DNA of 12,499 nucleotides from Neisseriaceae bacterium (GTDB lineage Bacteria; Pseudomonadota; Gammaproteobacteria; Burkholderiales; Neisseriaceae): the NCBI GenBank assembly GCA_017446355.1, contig JAFSQZ010000183.1, positions 1-12,499 on the forward strand, written 5' to 3'. The notes below the pieces were generated by a model, which did not search any database, was not told where the DNA came from, and saw only the letters and a program-made list of their open reading frames with translations. Made by a program: the position numbers and the translations under genes. Positions 6,778 to 12,499 of this stretch are shown here, one piece after another. The stretch's first letter is position 1. Every line of letters begins with the position of its first letter.

Positions 6778-7350
6778 TTATAACAAGATTTTTTCAATAC
6801 CGCCATTTTTGACTTGTTCCACAAATTGATTGAGCCAGTTTTCGCCTAAAATGCTATTAGCCAGTTCAATCACTAAATAATCTGCTGGGAGATTATTGTC
6901 GTCTTGGTAGCGACTTAAACCTTGTAAACAAGCTGGGCAGGAAGTGAGCATTTTCACTGGCTCTCCTTGTGGCAAAGCGGCAAGGTTTTTTTCTATTTCT
7001 TCTTGTTTGCGGAATTTGACTTGTGTGGCAATATCTGGGCGTTTGACGGCAAACATTCCGCTTTCGCCACAGCAACGGTCAGATAGTGGTACGTTTTGTC
7101 CCATCAATTCGCTGGCAAGTTTTGCGCCGTCCATTGTTTTTATGGGTGTGTGGCAAGGGTTGTGGTAAAGATATTGTTTGCCTTCTTTGCCTGCTAACTT
7201 GATGCCTTTTTCCAATAAAAATTCGTGAATGTCTATAATCCGACAACCTGGAAAAATGTTTTCAAAATGGTATTCTTCTAATGCGTCATAGCAGGTTCCA
7301 CAGCTGACCACAACGGTTTTAATGTCCAAGTAATTTAATGTGTTCGCCAT
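6778..7350 (-). CDS. C-terminal CCG-domain part of the interrupted oxidoreductase
   Basis: This frame (190 residues from the first ATG) is the continuation of the large oxidoreductase after the UAA at 7459-7461. It is in the same reading frame, and translation of 7351-7458 is also open and fits the family, including LCCGYP. It carries the CGTC pair of the first CCG domain (residues 17 and 20) and a second CCG domain: NPCH (C66), RCCGESG (C93, C94) and SCPAC (C138, C141). CCG domains occur in heterodisulfide-reductase-like and glycolate or lactate oxidase subunits and bind Fe-S clusters or act in electron transfer. The ATG at 7348-7350 has no Shine-Dalgarno upstream, so independent translation is unlikely. 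It is better read as the severed end of a protein of about 1280 residues. Confidence 0.75.
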   Translation of the reverse strand: MANTLNYLDIKTVVVSCGTCYDALEEYHFENIFPGCRIIDIHEFLLEKGIKLAGKEGKQYLYHNPCHTPIKTMDGAKLASELMGQNVPLSDRCCGESGMFAVKRPDIATQVKFRKQEEIEKNLAALPQGEPVKMLTSCPACLQGLSRYQDDNNLPADYLVIELANSILGENWLNQFVEQVKNGGIEKILL

Positions 7351-7458
7351 TCGGTGAAACAGTACGCGATTTTCGGTAACAATGCTATCGGCTTTGGCTT
7401 TGTCGCCGCCTGCTTTTTGTGGGTAACCACAGCATAAATAGCTTGGCGGTAATACGGT

Positions 7459-7461
7459 TTA
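7459..7461 (-). other. In-frame UAA interrupting the oxidoreductase gene
   Basis: Reading on the minus strand gives HAGV-stop-TVLPPSYLCCGYP with no frame change on either side. One base change (CAA to TAA) would explain it, since glutamine would fit here. The codon is 1054 of an otherwise continuous frame of 1280 residues. It could be a real nonsense mutation or a base error in the assembly. UAA is not a known recoding signal for selenocysteine or pyrrolysine. Confidence 0.9.
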
Positions 7462-10400
7462 TACACCTGCGTGATACAGCATTGCTTGGGTGGCTAAACC
7501 GATTTGACTGAATAGTTTTTCCGAACCGCAACCTGGAAAGTAGAACACGGCTTCGGTTTCTTCTGATTGCGCGGGATTGCGAATAATCGGAATGTAGTTA
7601 CTATCGTCTAAACCGAGTAAGGAACGCGCGGTTTTGAGTGGTACGTTTCGTGGCAACGGACGGTTGATGAAATGTATCACTTGTTCTTTTAGCGGAGTAG
7701 GACGTGTGGTGGCTTTTGGGGCGCGTTTTTGTCTGCCTGCGCCGATGTGCATTTTTTTACCTAAATCGTAGGCGATGTTTTGTAACCTAAATCCTGCATC
7801 TACTACACCAACGCGCAAGGCGTGTACCGCAGTGGGATTTTTTGCGTTTAAAAATGCCATACCTGCTGCAACAGCTGGGTTGAAGTCGGTTTGTTTTTTG
7901 TCTTTTAGAAATTGGCGAATGTGAATGCTGACATCACCAAAATCAATGTTGACTGGACAAGGTTTGACACAACGGTGGCACACGGTGCAATGATCGCCAA
8001 TGCTGCCCAATTCATCAAAGTGTTTCAGCGATACACCACGACGTGTTTGTTCTTCATATAAGAATGCTTCGGTGAGCAAACCTACGCCGAGAATTTTGTT
8101 GCGTGGCGAATACAATAAATTGGCACGTGGCACATGCGTGCTGCACACGGGTTTACATTTGCCACAACGTAAGCAATCTTTTACGGCATACGCAATTTTG
8201 CCAAGTGAAGATTGCTCCATAATCAGGCTTTCAAAACCCAGTAGTTCAAACGATGGGGTGTACGCACGGCGCAAATCTGCGCCTTTCATTAGTTTGCCAC
8301 GATTAAAATGTCCTTTGGGGTCAATACGTTGTTTGTATGCCCAAAAGGCTTGCATTTCTTCATCACTCATAAATTCTAATTTGGTGATGCCAATACCGTG
8401 TTCCCCTGAAATCACGCCATTTAAACTGCGTGCAATGTTCATAATTCGTGCAACGGCTTTGTGCGCGGTTTGAAGCATTTCATAATCGTCTGAATTCACG
8501 GGGATATTGGTGTGTACATTGCCATCACCTGCGTGCATATGTAGCGCAACGAAGACGCGCGAACGCACCACTTGACTGTGAATTTTGCCTAAACCTGCCA
8601 TAATTTTGGTGTCCAGTTTGCCACTGAAAATTTCAGCCAGCGGTTTCATCACGTCTTCTTTAATGGATACACGCAGCCTGAAATCACGGAAAGCAATAAA
8701 ACTGCTTTCTTTTTCATCGGCTTCTGGTTCGGCATTGATGTCGTTGCCATAACGCGCTTGGTATTCTGATAAAGGTAAATCCAAGTTGGCTAATAACCAT
8801 TGCCAACGTTCGCGTACTTGTTTCACAAAATCTAAAGCGTGATTAGCGCGTTCGCCCAATAATTCGCTTTTTGGCAATGAGCTGTCTAATTGTTCCACAG
8901 GCAGGCTGCCTGAAAGGTAATCAATTAAGGCATCACAAAGTTTTAATTTGTTTTGAATGGACAGTTCAATATTGATGCGTTCAATACCGTCAGAATATTC
9001 ACCCAAACGTTCCAGTGGAATCACAACGTCTTCGTTGATTTTGAACGCATTGGTGTGTTTGGCGATAGCGGCGGTGCGCGCGCGGTCTAGCCAGAAGGTT
9101 TTGCGTGCTTCTGGCGTAACCGCGATAAAACCTTCGCCATCACGTGCTTGTGCTAATTCAACAATGTGTTCAGCAGCTGCCTGAACAGCTTGTTCATCAT
9201 CAGAAACAATATCCGCAATCAACACCATTTTTGGACGACCTTTGCCAGCAGCTTTGGTCGCGTAACCCACCGCGCGTACATAACGCCAGTCTAAATGTTC
9301 TAAACCTGCCAAACGCACGGATTCGTGCGACAACATAAAATCGCGAATTTCTACGATTGATGGGGTTGCTTTGGCAACGGTGCCAAAAAATTCTAAACAA
9401 ATGGTTCGGGTGTGCGCAGGCATTTTGTGTAAAACAAATGCTACGCTGGTAATAATGCCGTCTGTACCTTCTTTTTGCACGCCTGGTAAACCGCTTAAAA
9501 ATTTATCGGTAACATCTTTACCCAAGCCCACTTTGCGGAATTTGCTGCCTGCAATTTCCAAGCGTTCGGTTTTAACAATGGTTTCGCCATCGTCTTTGAG
9601 CGTATGAATATCAAAAATGGCGGTTTCTTCATCGTGGATTTTGCCGAAATTATGGCGCACGCGTTCAATTTTCAGCCACTCACCTTGTGGATTAACCATT
9701 TTCCAATATGCTAAATTGTCTAATGCTGTTCCCCACAACACGGCTTTTTTACCACCAGCATTCATTGCAACGTTGCCACCCACACAAGATGCATCAGCGG
9801 AAGTGGGGTCTACTGCAAACACCAATTTTGCTGCACTCGCTGTTTCTTCTACGCGCCGTGTAACCACACCAGCACCACAATGAATAATTGGGTGTTCTCC
9901 GTCCAAACCAGCCAGTTTGACATATTCCACGCCACGATGTTTGTCTAATTTTTCTGTGTTAATTACAGCAGACATTGCATCTAATGGTACCGCGCCACCT
10001 GTGTAACCAGTGCCACCCCCGCGTGGAATAATGGTTAAATCCAATTCAATTAAGGCGCGAACGAGTGGTGCAATTTCGGCTTCGGTATCAGGATTTATCA
10101 CCACAAATGGATATTCCACGCGCCAATCGGTTGCATCGGTAACGTGTACCACACGCGCCAAACCGTCAAACATAATATTGTGTTTTTTGGTGATTTTGGA
10201 TAGGCGTTCCAAGATTTGTTCGCGTTTTAATTTGGTTTTTGCAAAACCATCGGAAAAACGATTGACCGCACTTTCGGCTGCCTGAATCAATTTCAGCACA
10301 TCATTATTGTCATCACGGCGTTTGTTGATTTCTTCCAAACGATGACGCATTGCAAAGACCAATTCTTCCTGACGTTTTGGGTGCGCCAGTAAATCGTCCA

Positions 10401-10620
10401 CCAAATAAGGGTTGCGTTCTACTGCCCAAATATCACCCAATACTTCAAACAACATTCGCGCAGAACGTCCTGTTTTGCGTTGCGTGCGCAGATTATTGAG
10501 TGTGTCCCAAGCCGTTTCGCCCAAAAGACGACACACAATTTCTTTATCAGAATAAGAAGTGTAGTTATAAGGAATTTCACGGATTCGTGGCGCGGCAGTG
10601 GTATAAGTTGTGCTGGTCAT
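7459..10620 (-). CDS. Large FAD-linked Fe-S oxidoreductase (DUF3683 type), N-terminal 1053 residues, prematurely stopped
   Basis: Probable membrane-associated flavin dehydrogenase of the GlcD/D-lactate dehydrogenase type fused to a GlpC-like electron-transfer part; the substrate is likely a 2-hydroxy acid but is not proven. Domain order: N-terminal DUF3683-like region (about 1-140); PCMH-type FAD domain (about 155-400) with PRGGGTGYTGG (199-209) and DPTSADASCVGGNVAMNAGG (271-290); FAD-oxidase C-terminal domain with HMHAGDGNVHTN (694-705) and GVISGEHGIG (735-744); two 4Fe-4S motifs, C816/C819/C822/C826 and C878/C881/C884/C888; and the start of a CCG domain at C1031. The frame ends at the UAA inside that domain, and the remainder lies at 6778-7458. 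Full-length relatives in Neisseriaceae are of the order of 1280 residues, as recalled. The ATG at 10618-10620 has only a weak GGAT upstream. If the stop is real, the N-terminal part may be partly active or unstable. Confidence 0.88.
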   Translation of the reverse strand: MTSTTYTTAAPRIREIPYNYTSYSDKEIVCRLLGETAWDTLNNLRTQRKTGRSARMLFEVLGDIWAVERNPYLVDDLLAHPKRQEELVFAMRHRLEEINKRRDDNNDVLKLIQAAESAVNRFSDGFAKTKLKREQILERLSKITKKHNIMFDGLARVVHVTDATDWRVEYPFVVINPDTEAEIAPLVRALIELDLTIIPRGGGTGYTGGAVPLDAMSAVINTEKLDKHRGVEYVKLAGLDGEHPIIHCGAGVVTRRVEETASAAKLVFAVDPTSADASCVGGNVAMNAGGKKAVLWGTALDNLAYWKMVNPQGEWLKIERVRHNFGKIHDEETAIFDIHTLKDDGETIVKTERLEIAGSKFRKVGLGKDVTDKFLSGLPGVQKEGTDGIITSVAFVLHKMPAHTRTICLEFFGTVAKATPSIVEIRDFMLSHESVRLAGLEHLDWRYVRAVGYATKAAGKGRPKMVLIADIVSDDEQAVQAAAEHIVELAQARDGEGFIAVTPEARKTFWLDRARTAAIAKHTNAFKINEDVVIPLERLGEYSDGIERINIELSIQNKLKLCDALIDYLSGSLPVEQLDSSLPKSELLGERANHALDFVKQVRERWQWLLANLDLPLSEYQARYGNDINAEPEADEKESSFIAFRDFRLRVSIKEDVMKPLAEIFSGKLDTKIMAGLGKIHSQVVRSRVFVALHMHAGDGNVHTNIPVNSDDYEMLQTAHKAVARIMNIARSLNGVISGEHGIGITKLEFMSDEEMQAFWAYKQRIDPKGHFNRGKLMKGADLRRAYTPSFELLGFESLIMEQSSLGKIAYAVKDCLRCGKCKPVCSTHVPRANLLYSPRNKILGVGLLTEAFLYEEQTRRGVSLKHFDELGSIGDHCTVCHRCVKPCPVNIDFGDVSIHIRQFLKDKKQTDFNPAVAAGMAFLNAKNPTAVHALRVGVVDAGFRLQNIAYDLGKKMHIGAGRQKRAPKATTRPTPLKEQVIHFINRPLPRNVPLKTARSLLGLDDSNYIPIIRNPAQSEETEAVFYFPGCGSEKLFSQIGLATQAMLYHAGV
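8903..8914 (+). repeat. DNA uptake 12-mer inside the oxidoreductase gene
   Basis: AGGCTGCCTGAA without the symmetric extension (preceded by GC, not TTC), so here only the Simonsiella-type reading on the plus strand is complete. On the coding strand it encodes the LSGSLP stretch (residues 569-574), apparently a linker. Confidence 0.8.
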
Positions 10621-10676
10621 AATAACTATCCGATTATTTGTTTGCTGCTAAAAAGGGGTATTGTAAAAGATAACGT

Positions 10677-10691
10677 TTCAGGCTGCCTGAA
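10677..10691. repeat. DNA uptake sequence upstream of the oxidoreductase
   Basis: TTCAGGCTGCCTGAA, 57 bases upstream of the oxidoreductase start codon, overlapping where a -35 region would be expected. Confidence 0.85.
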
Positions 10692-10758
10692 AAGTTTTCA
10701 TACCGTCCAAGCCAATAAAGGACACAAATGGAATGGATTTTAACATTTTATAAGAAAT

Positions 10759-11007
10759 ACCTGCAAAACAAGGTTTATTTCACGAAGTGAAATCTTTTAT
10801 TCGCAAAGCGAATAGAAGGAAATGACGAAGTCATTAAACCGCAGTTTCTGCGAGCCAAAGGCGAAGCTAAAACAAGATTTATTTAGTCGTCAGACTAAAA
10901 TTATTGATTTACGAAGTAAATCAATAGGTTGCGAAGCATTTCCTATTAATAATGTTATTTTTTCGTTTTATTGTATTTCACGAACAAATGGCGCGTTTTG
11001 CAAAGGT
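10759..11007. repeat. Array of mini-hairpins bordered by MITE-like ends
   Basis: At least six perfect short hairpins occur in a row: 10777-10793 (7-bp stem, GAA loop), 10799-10813 (6 bp, AAA), 10821-10835 (6 bp, GAA), 10840-10852 (5 bp, TTT), 10882-10899 (7 bp, GTCA) and 10902-10926 (11 bp, GAA). GCGAAGC-type mini-hairpins lie at 10861-10867 and 10930-10938. An outer imperfect stem, AATAGAAGGAAAT (10811-10823) with ATTTCCTATT (10938-10947), encloses most of them. The borders ACCTGCAAAAC (10759-10769) and GTTTTGCAAAGGT (10995-11007) are imperfect inverted copies and match the ends of the repeat at 1-136. The unit sequences differ while the fold pattern is kept. Function unknown; it is not a CRISPR array. 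Confidence 0.7.
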
Positions 11008-11133
11008 TTCAAGTTTTCTTTTAAAATCGCATCTTTTAACGCGATTAGAACTTTTGTAAAAACCGTTATCACAAGTCATTAACGGATTTTTAAACGATTT
11101 TAAACCTTATGTTTTTTGATTGATGGATTAAAA

Positions 11134-11955
11134 ATGAAACCATTTTCCGTTTTAATGTCTGTGTACGAAAAAGAAAAAGGCGAATTTTTGAATCGTGCCT
11201 TATTAAGCATTTATGATGAACAAATCATTAAGCCTAATCAGATTGTGTTGGTAGAAGACGGACCTTTAAACGATGAATTGTATGCCGTTATTCGTTTGTG
11301 GCAAGAAAAGCTGCCTGAAATTTTTACGTCTGTACCATTGAAAAAAAATGTTGGGCTTGGTGATGCTTTGGCATCTGGAATGACGCATTGTCAAAATGAT
11401 TTGATTGCCAGAATGGACAGCGATGATGTTGCGATGCCAAACCGTTTTCAAAAACAACTTGAAATTTTTCATCAGATGGAAATTGATGTTTGCGGTGCCA
11501 CCATTGGCGAGTTTGAATATGATGAGCAACAAATTGATGGATACAGAAAAACACCACAACATCACGATGATATTGTTCAGTTTGCTAAATCACGCAATCC
11601 CATCAATCACCCTGTTGTGATGTTTAAAAAAAGTGCGGTTTTAAAAGCAGGTAATTATCAAAAAGCACTGTGGATGGAAGATTATTTTCTGTGGGTGCGT
11701 ATGATTTTAGATGGGGCGCGTTTTTACAATATCCCTGAAATGTTGCTAAAAATGCGTGCTGGGAAAGGTCAGTTATTGCGCCGTAGCGGTCTAAAATATG
11801 CGGTCAATGAATTTAAAACTGGCTGGAAGTTTCACCAAATGGGTTTTTTAAGTTTGGGTGAATTTGTTCGTGTTTTTATTCCTAAATTTATGGCTAGAAT
11901 CCTGCCCAAAAAAATGTTGGCATTCGTTTACACCAAAATGAGAAGTTCGTTTTGA
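11134..11955 (+). CDS. Family 2 glycosyltransferase (AmsE-like)
   Basis: GT-A fold glycosyltransferase that likely transfers a sugar from a nucleotide-sugar donor during lipooligosaccharide, capsule or other surface glycan synthesis; donor and acceptor cannot be read from the sequence. The 273 residues start FSVLMSVY, the usual first strand of the family, with VLVEDGP at 38-44 and the metal-binding DXD region MDSDD at 94-98. NPINHPVVMF (155-164) and MEDYFLWVRM (181-190) resemble the acceptor or catalytic-base region of AmsE/WcaA-type enzymes. I chose the ATG at 11134 rather than the in-frame TTG at 11116 because the family begins directly with this strand; the ribosome-binding site is weak (GATGGA). 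The gene stands alone on the plus strand, divergent from the oxidoreductase, with no other glycan genes in view. Confidence 0.9.
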   Translation: MKPFSVLMSVYEKEKGEFLNRALLSIYDEQIIKPNQIVLVEDGPLNDELYAVIRLWQEKLPEIFTSVPLKKNVGLGDALASGMTHCQNDLIARMDSDDVAMPNRFQKQLEIFHQMEIDVCGATIGEFEYDEQQIDGYRKTPQHHDDIVQFAKSRNPINHPVVMFKKSAVLKAGNYQKALWMEDYFLWVRMILDGARFYNIPEMLLKMRAGKGQLLRRSGLKYAVNEFKTGWKFHQMGFLSLGEFVRVFIPKFMARILPKKMLAFVYTKMRSSF

Positions 11956-11970
11956 AACAAATGGATAATA

Positions 11971-11985
11971 TTCAGGCTGCCTGAA
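11971..11985. repeat. DNA uptake sequence after the glycosyltransferase
   Basis: TTCAGGCTGCCTGAA, 15 bases past the glycosyltransferase stop; single copy, so not a paired terminator. Confidence 0.85.
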
Positions 11986-12048
11986 AGCTTAAACATTGAT
12001 TGCATTATCTAAACGAAAAAAATCTTTAGTTTCAACATAAGATTATCT

Positions 12049-12061
12049 GTTTTGCAAAGGT
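12049..12061. repeat. Solo MITE-type end
   Basis: GTTTTGCAAAGGT is identical to the right end of the repeat at 1-136 and of the hairpin array (10995-11007). No inverted partner is visible nearby, so it may be what remains of an element. Confidence 0.5.
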
Positions 12062-12166
12062 TTTATTTGTAGAAATCCCTAGCATTATTTACACTTTTTA
12101 AATTTACGCCTATTTACAACACTTTCCTAAAAATCAATCCAATAATTTTTAGTGAAAAACATTTTT

Positions 12167-12175
12167 TGTTATACT
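12167..12175 (+). promoter_or_regulatory. Possible extended -10 promoter upstream of mafA
   Basis: TGTTATACT fits an extended -10 (TG, one base, TATACT). No good -35 is present. The transcript would start near the DUS at 12182 and would run through the hairpin at 12205-12231 before the repeat tract. Confidence 0.4.
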
Positions 12176-12181
12176 CCCCAT

Positions 12182-12196
12182 TTCAGGCAGCCTGAA
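12182..12196. repeat. DNA uptake sequence upstream of mafA
   Basis: TTCAGGCAGCCTGAA close to the inferred transcription start of the leader. A one-mismatch copy (TTCAGACAGCCTGAA) lies at 12365-12379, inside the mafA signal-peptide region. Confidence 0.85.
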
Positions 12197-12204
12197 ATTG
12201 GGTT

Positions 12205-12231
12205 TGGTTTTTATTGGTAAAAACCATTTTT
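12205..12231 (+). terminator. Hairpin with T-tract before mafA
   Basis: TGGTTTTTA (12205-12213), loop TTGG, TAAAAACCA (12218-12226) form a perfect 9-bp stem followed at once by five Ts. It may end transcripts from the glycosyltransferase. If the promoter at 12167-12175 is used, it would act as a leader attenuator for mafA. The stem is AT-rich, so its strength is uncertain. Confidence 0.5.
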
Positions 12232-12255
12232 CTCAATATTTTCAACAAGATAGGA

Positions 12256-12284
12256 TTGATATAATGAATCAGACAAGGTATAAT
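12256..12284 (+). promoter_or_regulatory. Sigma-70-like promoter overlapping the mafA start region
   Basis: TTGATA (12256-12261), a 17-base gap, then TATAAT (12279-12284) make a near-consensus promoter. Its expected start point, about 12291, is the first base of the heptamer tract. A second TATAAT occurs at 12260-12265. In such AT-rich DNA these matches may be coincidental, and they overlap good ribosome-binding sites (AGGA 12252-12255, AAGG 12275-12278) that argue for a leader transcribed from further upstream. Confidence 0.4.
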
Positions 12285-12499
12285 TATGTTGCAAACAGCA
12301 AACAGCAAACAGCAAACAGCAAACAGCAAACAAGCATAACTGCTTAACTTTCTCTTTCAAATCTTTCAGACAGCCTGAACGATTTTCTCGCAAACTTCTC
12401 CCCTTATTTCTCACCATTTCCCTTTTATCACTCACCGCCTGCGGCACTTTAACAGGCATTCCTGCGCACGGTGGCGGTAAACGCTTTGCGGTGGAGCAA
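12284..12499 (+). CDS. mafA: MafA-type lipoprotein, 5' end only, apparently phase OFF
   Basis: The frame runs off the window. It encodes a signal segment RKLLPLFLTISLLSLTA, lipobox L-T-A-C with the lipidated cysteine at 12440-12442, and mature residues CGTLTGIPAHGGGKRFAVEQ, which match my recollection of the N-terminus of Neisseria MafA almost residue for residue. MafA is a surface lipoprotein encoded next to secreted MafB toxins. The frame is open from 12284 (UAA at 12281-12283) but has no ATG, GTG or TTG. Two ATGs lie upstream, each with a Shine-Dalgarno: 12264 (AGGA) and 12286 (AAGG). Both run into early stops (12345, 12337) because the six-copy heptamer tract sets the frame. With five copies the ATG at 12286 would put the cysteine at residue 50; with seven, the ATG at 12264 would put it at residue 62. 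The n-region would be unusually long, so a decayed start is an alternative. Confidence 0.8.
12291..12332 (+). repeat. Six tandem copies of the heptamer GCAAACA
   Basis: Forty-two bases of perfect 7-bp units, just after two ATG codons and before the MafA signal peptide. Seven is not a multiple of three, so each gain or loss of a unit changes the downstream frame. This is the architecture of a slipped-strand phase-variation switch. Confidence 0.95.

Larger units (their letters stand above)
10621..11133. other. Intergenic region between divergent oxidoreductase and glycosyltransferase genes
   Basis: This stretch of over 500 bp has no convincing gene. On the minus strand a TACAAT hexamer near 10660 could be a -10 box for the oxidoreductase, but no matching -35 is seen. 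It contains a full DUS (10677-10691), the mini-hairpin array (10759-11007), an inverted pair AATCGC/GCGATT (11025-11030, 11041-11046), and CCGTTA/TAACGG (11063-11068, 11080-11085) followed by A and five Ts, a weak terminator-like structure just before the glycosyltransferase. Confidence 0.6.
11956..12283. other. Intergenic region between the glycosyltransferase and mafA
   Basis: No gene seen. It holds two full DUS (11971-11985, 12182-12196), a solo copy of the repeat end GTTTTGCAAAGGT (12049-12061), a possible extended -10 promoter (12167-12175), a hairpin with T-tract (12205-12231), and the two start regions of the mafA reading frames. Confidence 0.6.

Noticed and set aside
6603..6812. 69-codon plus-strand frame between the DUF456 gene and the oxidoreductase
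   Set aside because: It begins in the MITE-like repeat, crosses the DUS hairpin and runs into the antisense of the oxidoreductase end; no protein-like features.
7459..7461. The UAA as programmed recoding or readthrough
   Set aside because: UAA is not used for selenocysteine or pyrrolysine, no recoding structure was seen, and a CAA to TAA change is simpler.
8000..8473. 157-codon plus-strand frame inside the oxidoreductase region
   Set aside because: It is the complement of a well-supported coding region with conserved Fe-S and FAD motifs; no independent support.
10777..10947. Mini-hairpin array as a CRISPR array
   Set aside because: There is no constant repeat with regular spacers; the stems have different sequences and only the fold pattern and loop recur.
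10822..11082. 86-codon plus-strand frame across the hairpin array
   Set aside because: It starts inside one of the hairpins, has no convincing ribosome-binding site, and its composition follows the palindromes. It ends before the glycosyltransferase with no family features.
12211..12459. 82-codon minus-strand frame across the heptamer tract and the mafA start
   Set aside because: It is antisense to the MafA signal-peptide region, its cysteine-rich middle is just the translated repeat, and it resembles no protein.

Overview
The window comes from a member of the Neisseriaceae. The main evidence is the DNA uptake sequence (DUS): the 15-mer TTCAGGCTGCCTGAA, or its reverse complement, occurs intact eight times, and AGGCTGCCTGAA occurs once more on its own. 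This 12-mer is the dialect described for Simonsiella-type Neisseriaceae, and its complement reads as the Kingella-type dialect. The low G+C impression, the AcnB and the MafA-type lipoprotein agree with an oral or mucosal Simonsiella/Alysiella/Kingella-like organism. I cannot name the species from this window.

Layout. Positions 1-10620 carry genes on the minus strand only. From right to left these are: a very large FAD and Fe-S oxidoreductase of about 1280 codons, interrupted by one in-frame UAA (6778-10620); a DUF456 membrane protein followed 36 bases later by ygfZ (6502-5141); aconitase B (4673-2082), with a terminator built from two facing DUS-like arms; a secreted YceI protein (1909-1358); and an unrecognised lipoprotein (916-233). 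From about 11100 the plus strand is used: a family 2 glycosyltransferase (11134-11955) and, at the right edge, the 5' end of a MafA-type lipoprotein gene. MafA genes mark maf islands in Neisseria (MafA, MafB toxin, MafI immunity), so an accessory island may begin here and continue outside the window.

Function. The core genes fit oxidative metabolism and iron-sulfur biology: AcnB needs a 4Fe-4S cluster, YgfZ supports Fe-S enzymes, and the oxidoreductase carries two ferredoxin-type clusters and two CCG domains. The shared theme is inference, because the genes are not one operon.

Second-look items. (1) Six tandem copies of the heptamer GCAAACA lie between two ATG codons with ribosome-binding sites and the MafA signal peptide. 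With six copies neither ATG is in frame, while four, five, seven or eight copies would put one of them in frame, as expected of a slipped-strand phase-variation switch caught OFF. (2) A single UAA splits the oxidoreductase inside its first CCG domain. (3) The gap between the oxidoreductase and the glycosyltransferase holds a dense array of mini-hairpins, several with GAA triloops, bordered by the same terminal motif as a short MITE-like intergenic repeat. (4) That MITE-like repeat is present twice in opposite orientations (1-136 and 6551-6666).
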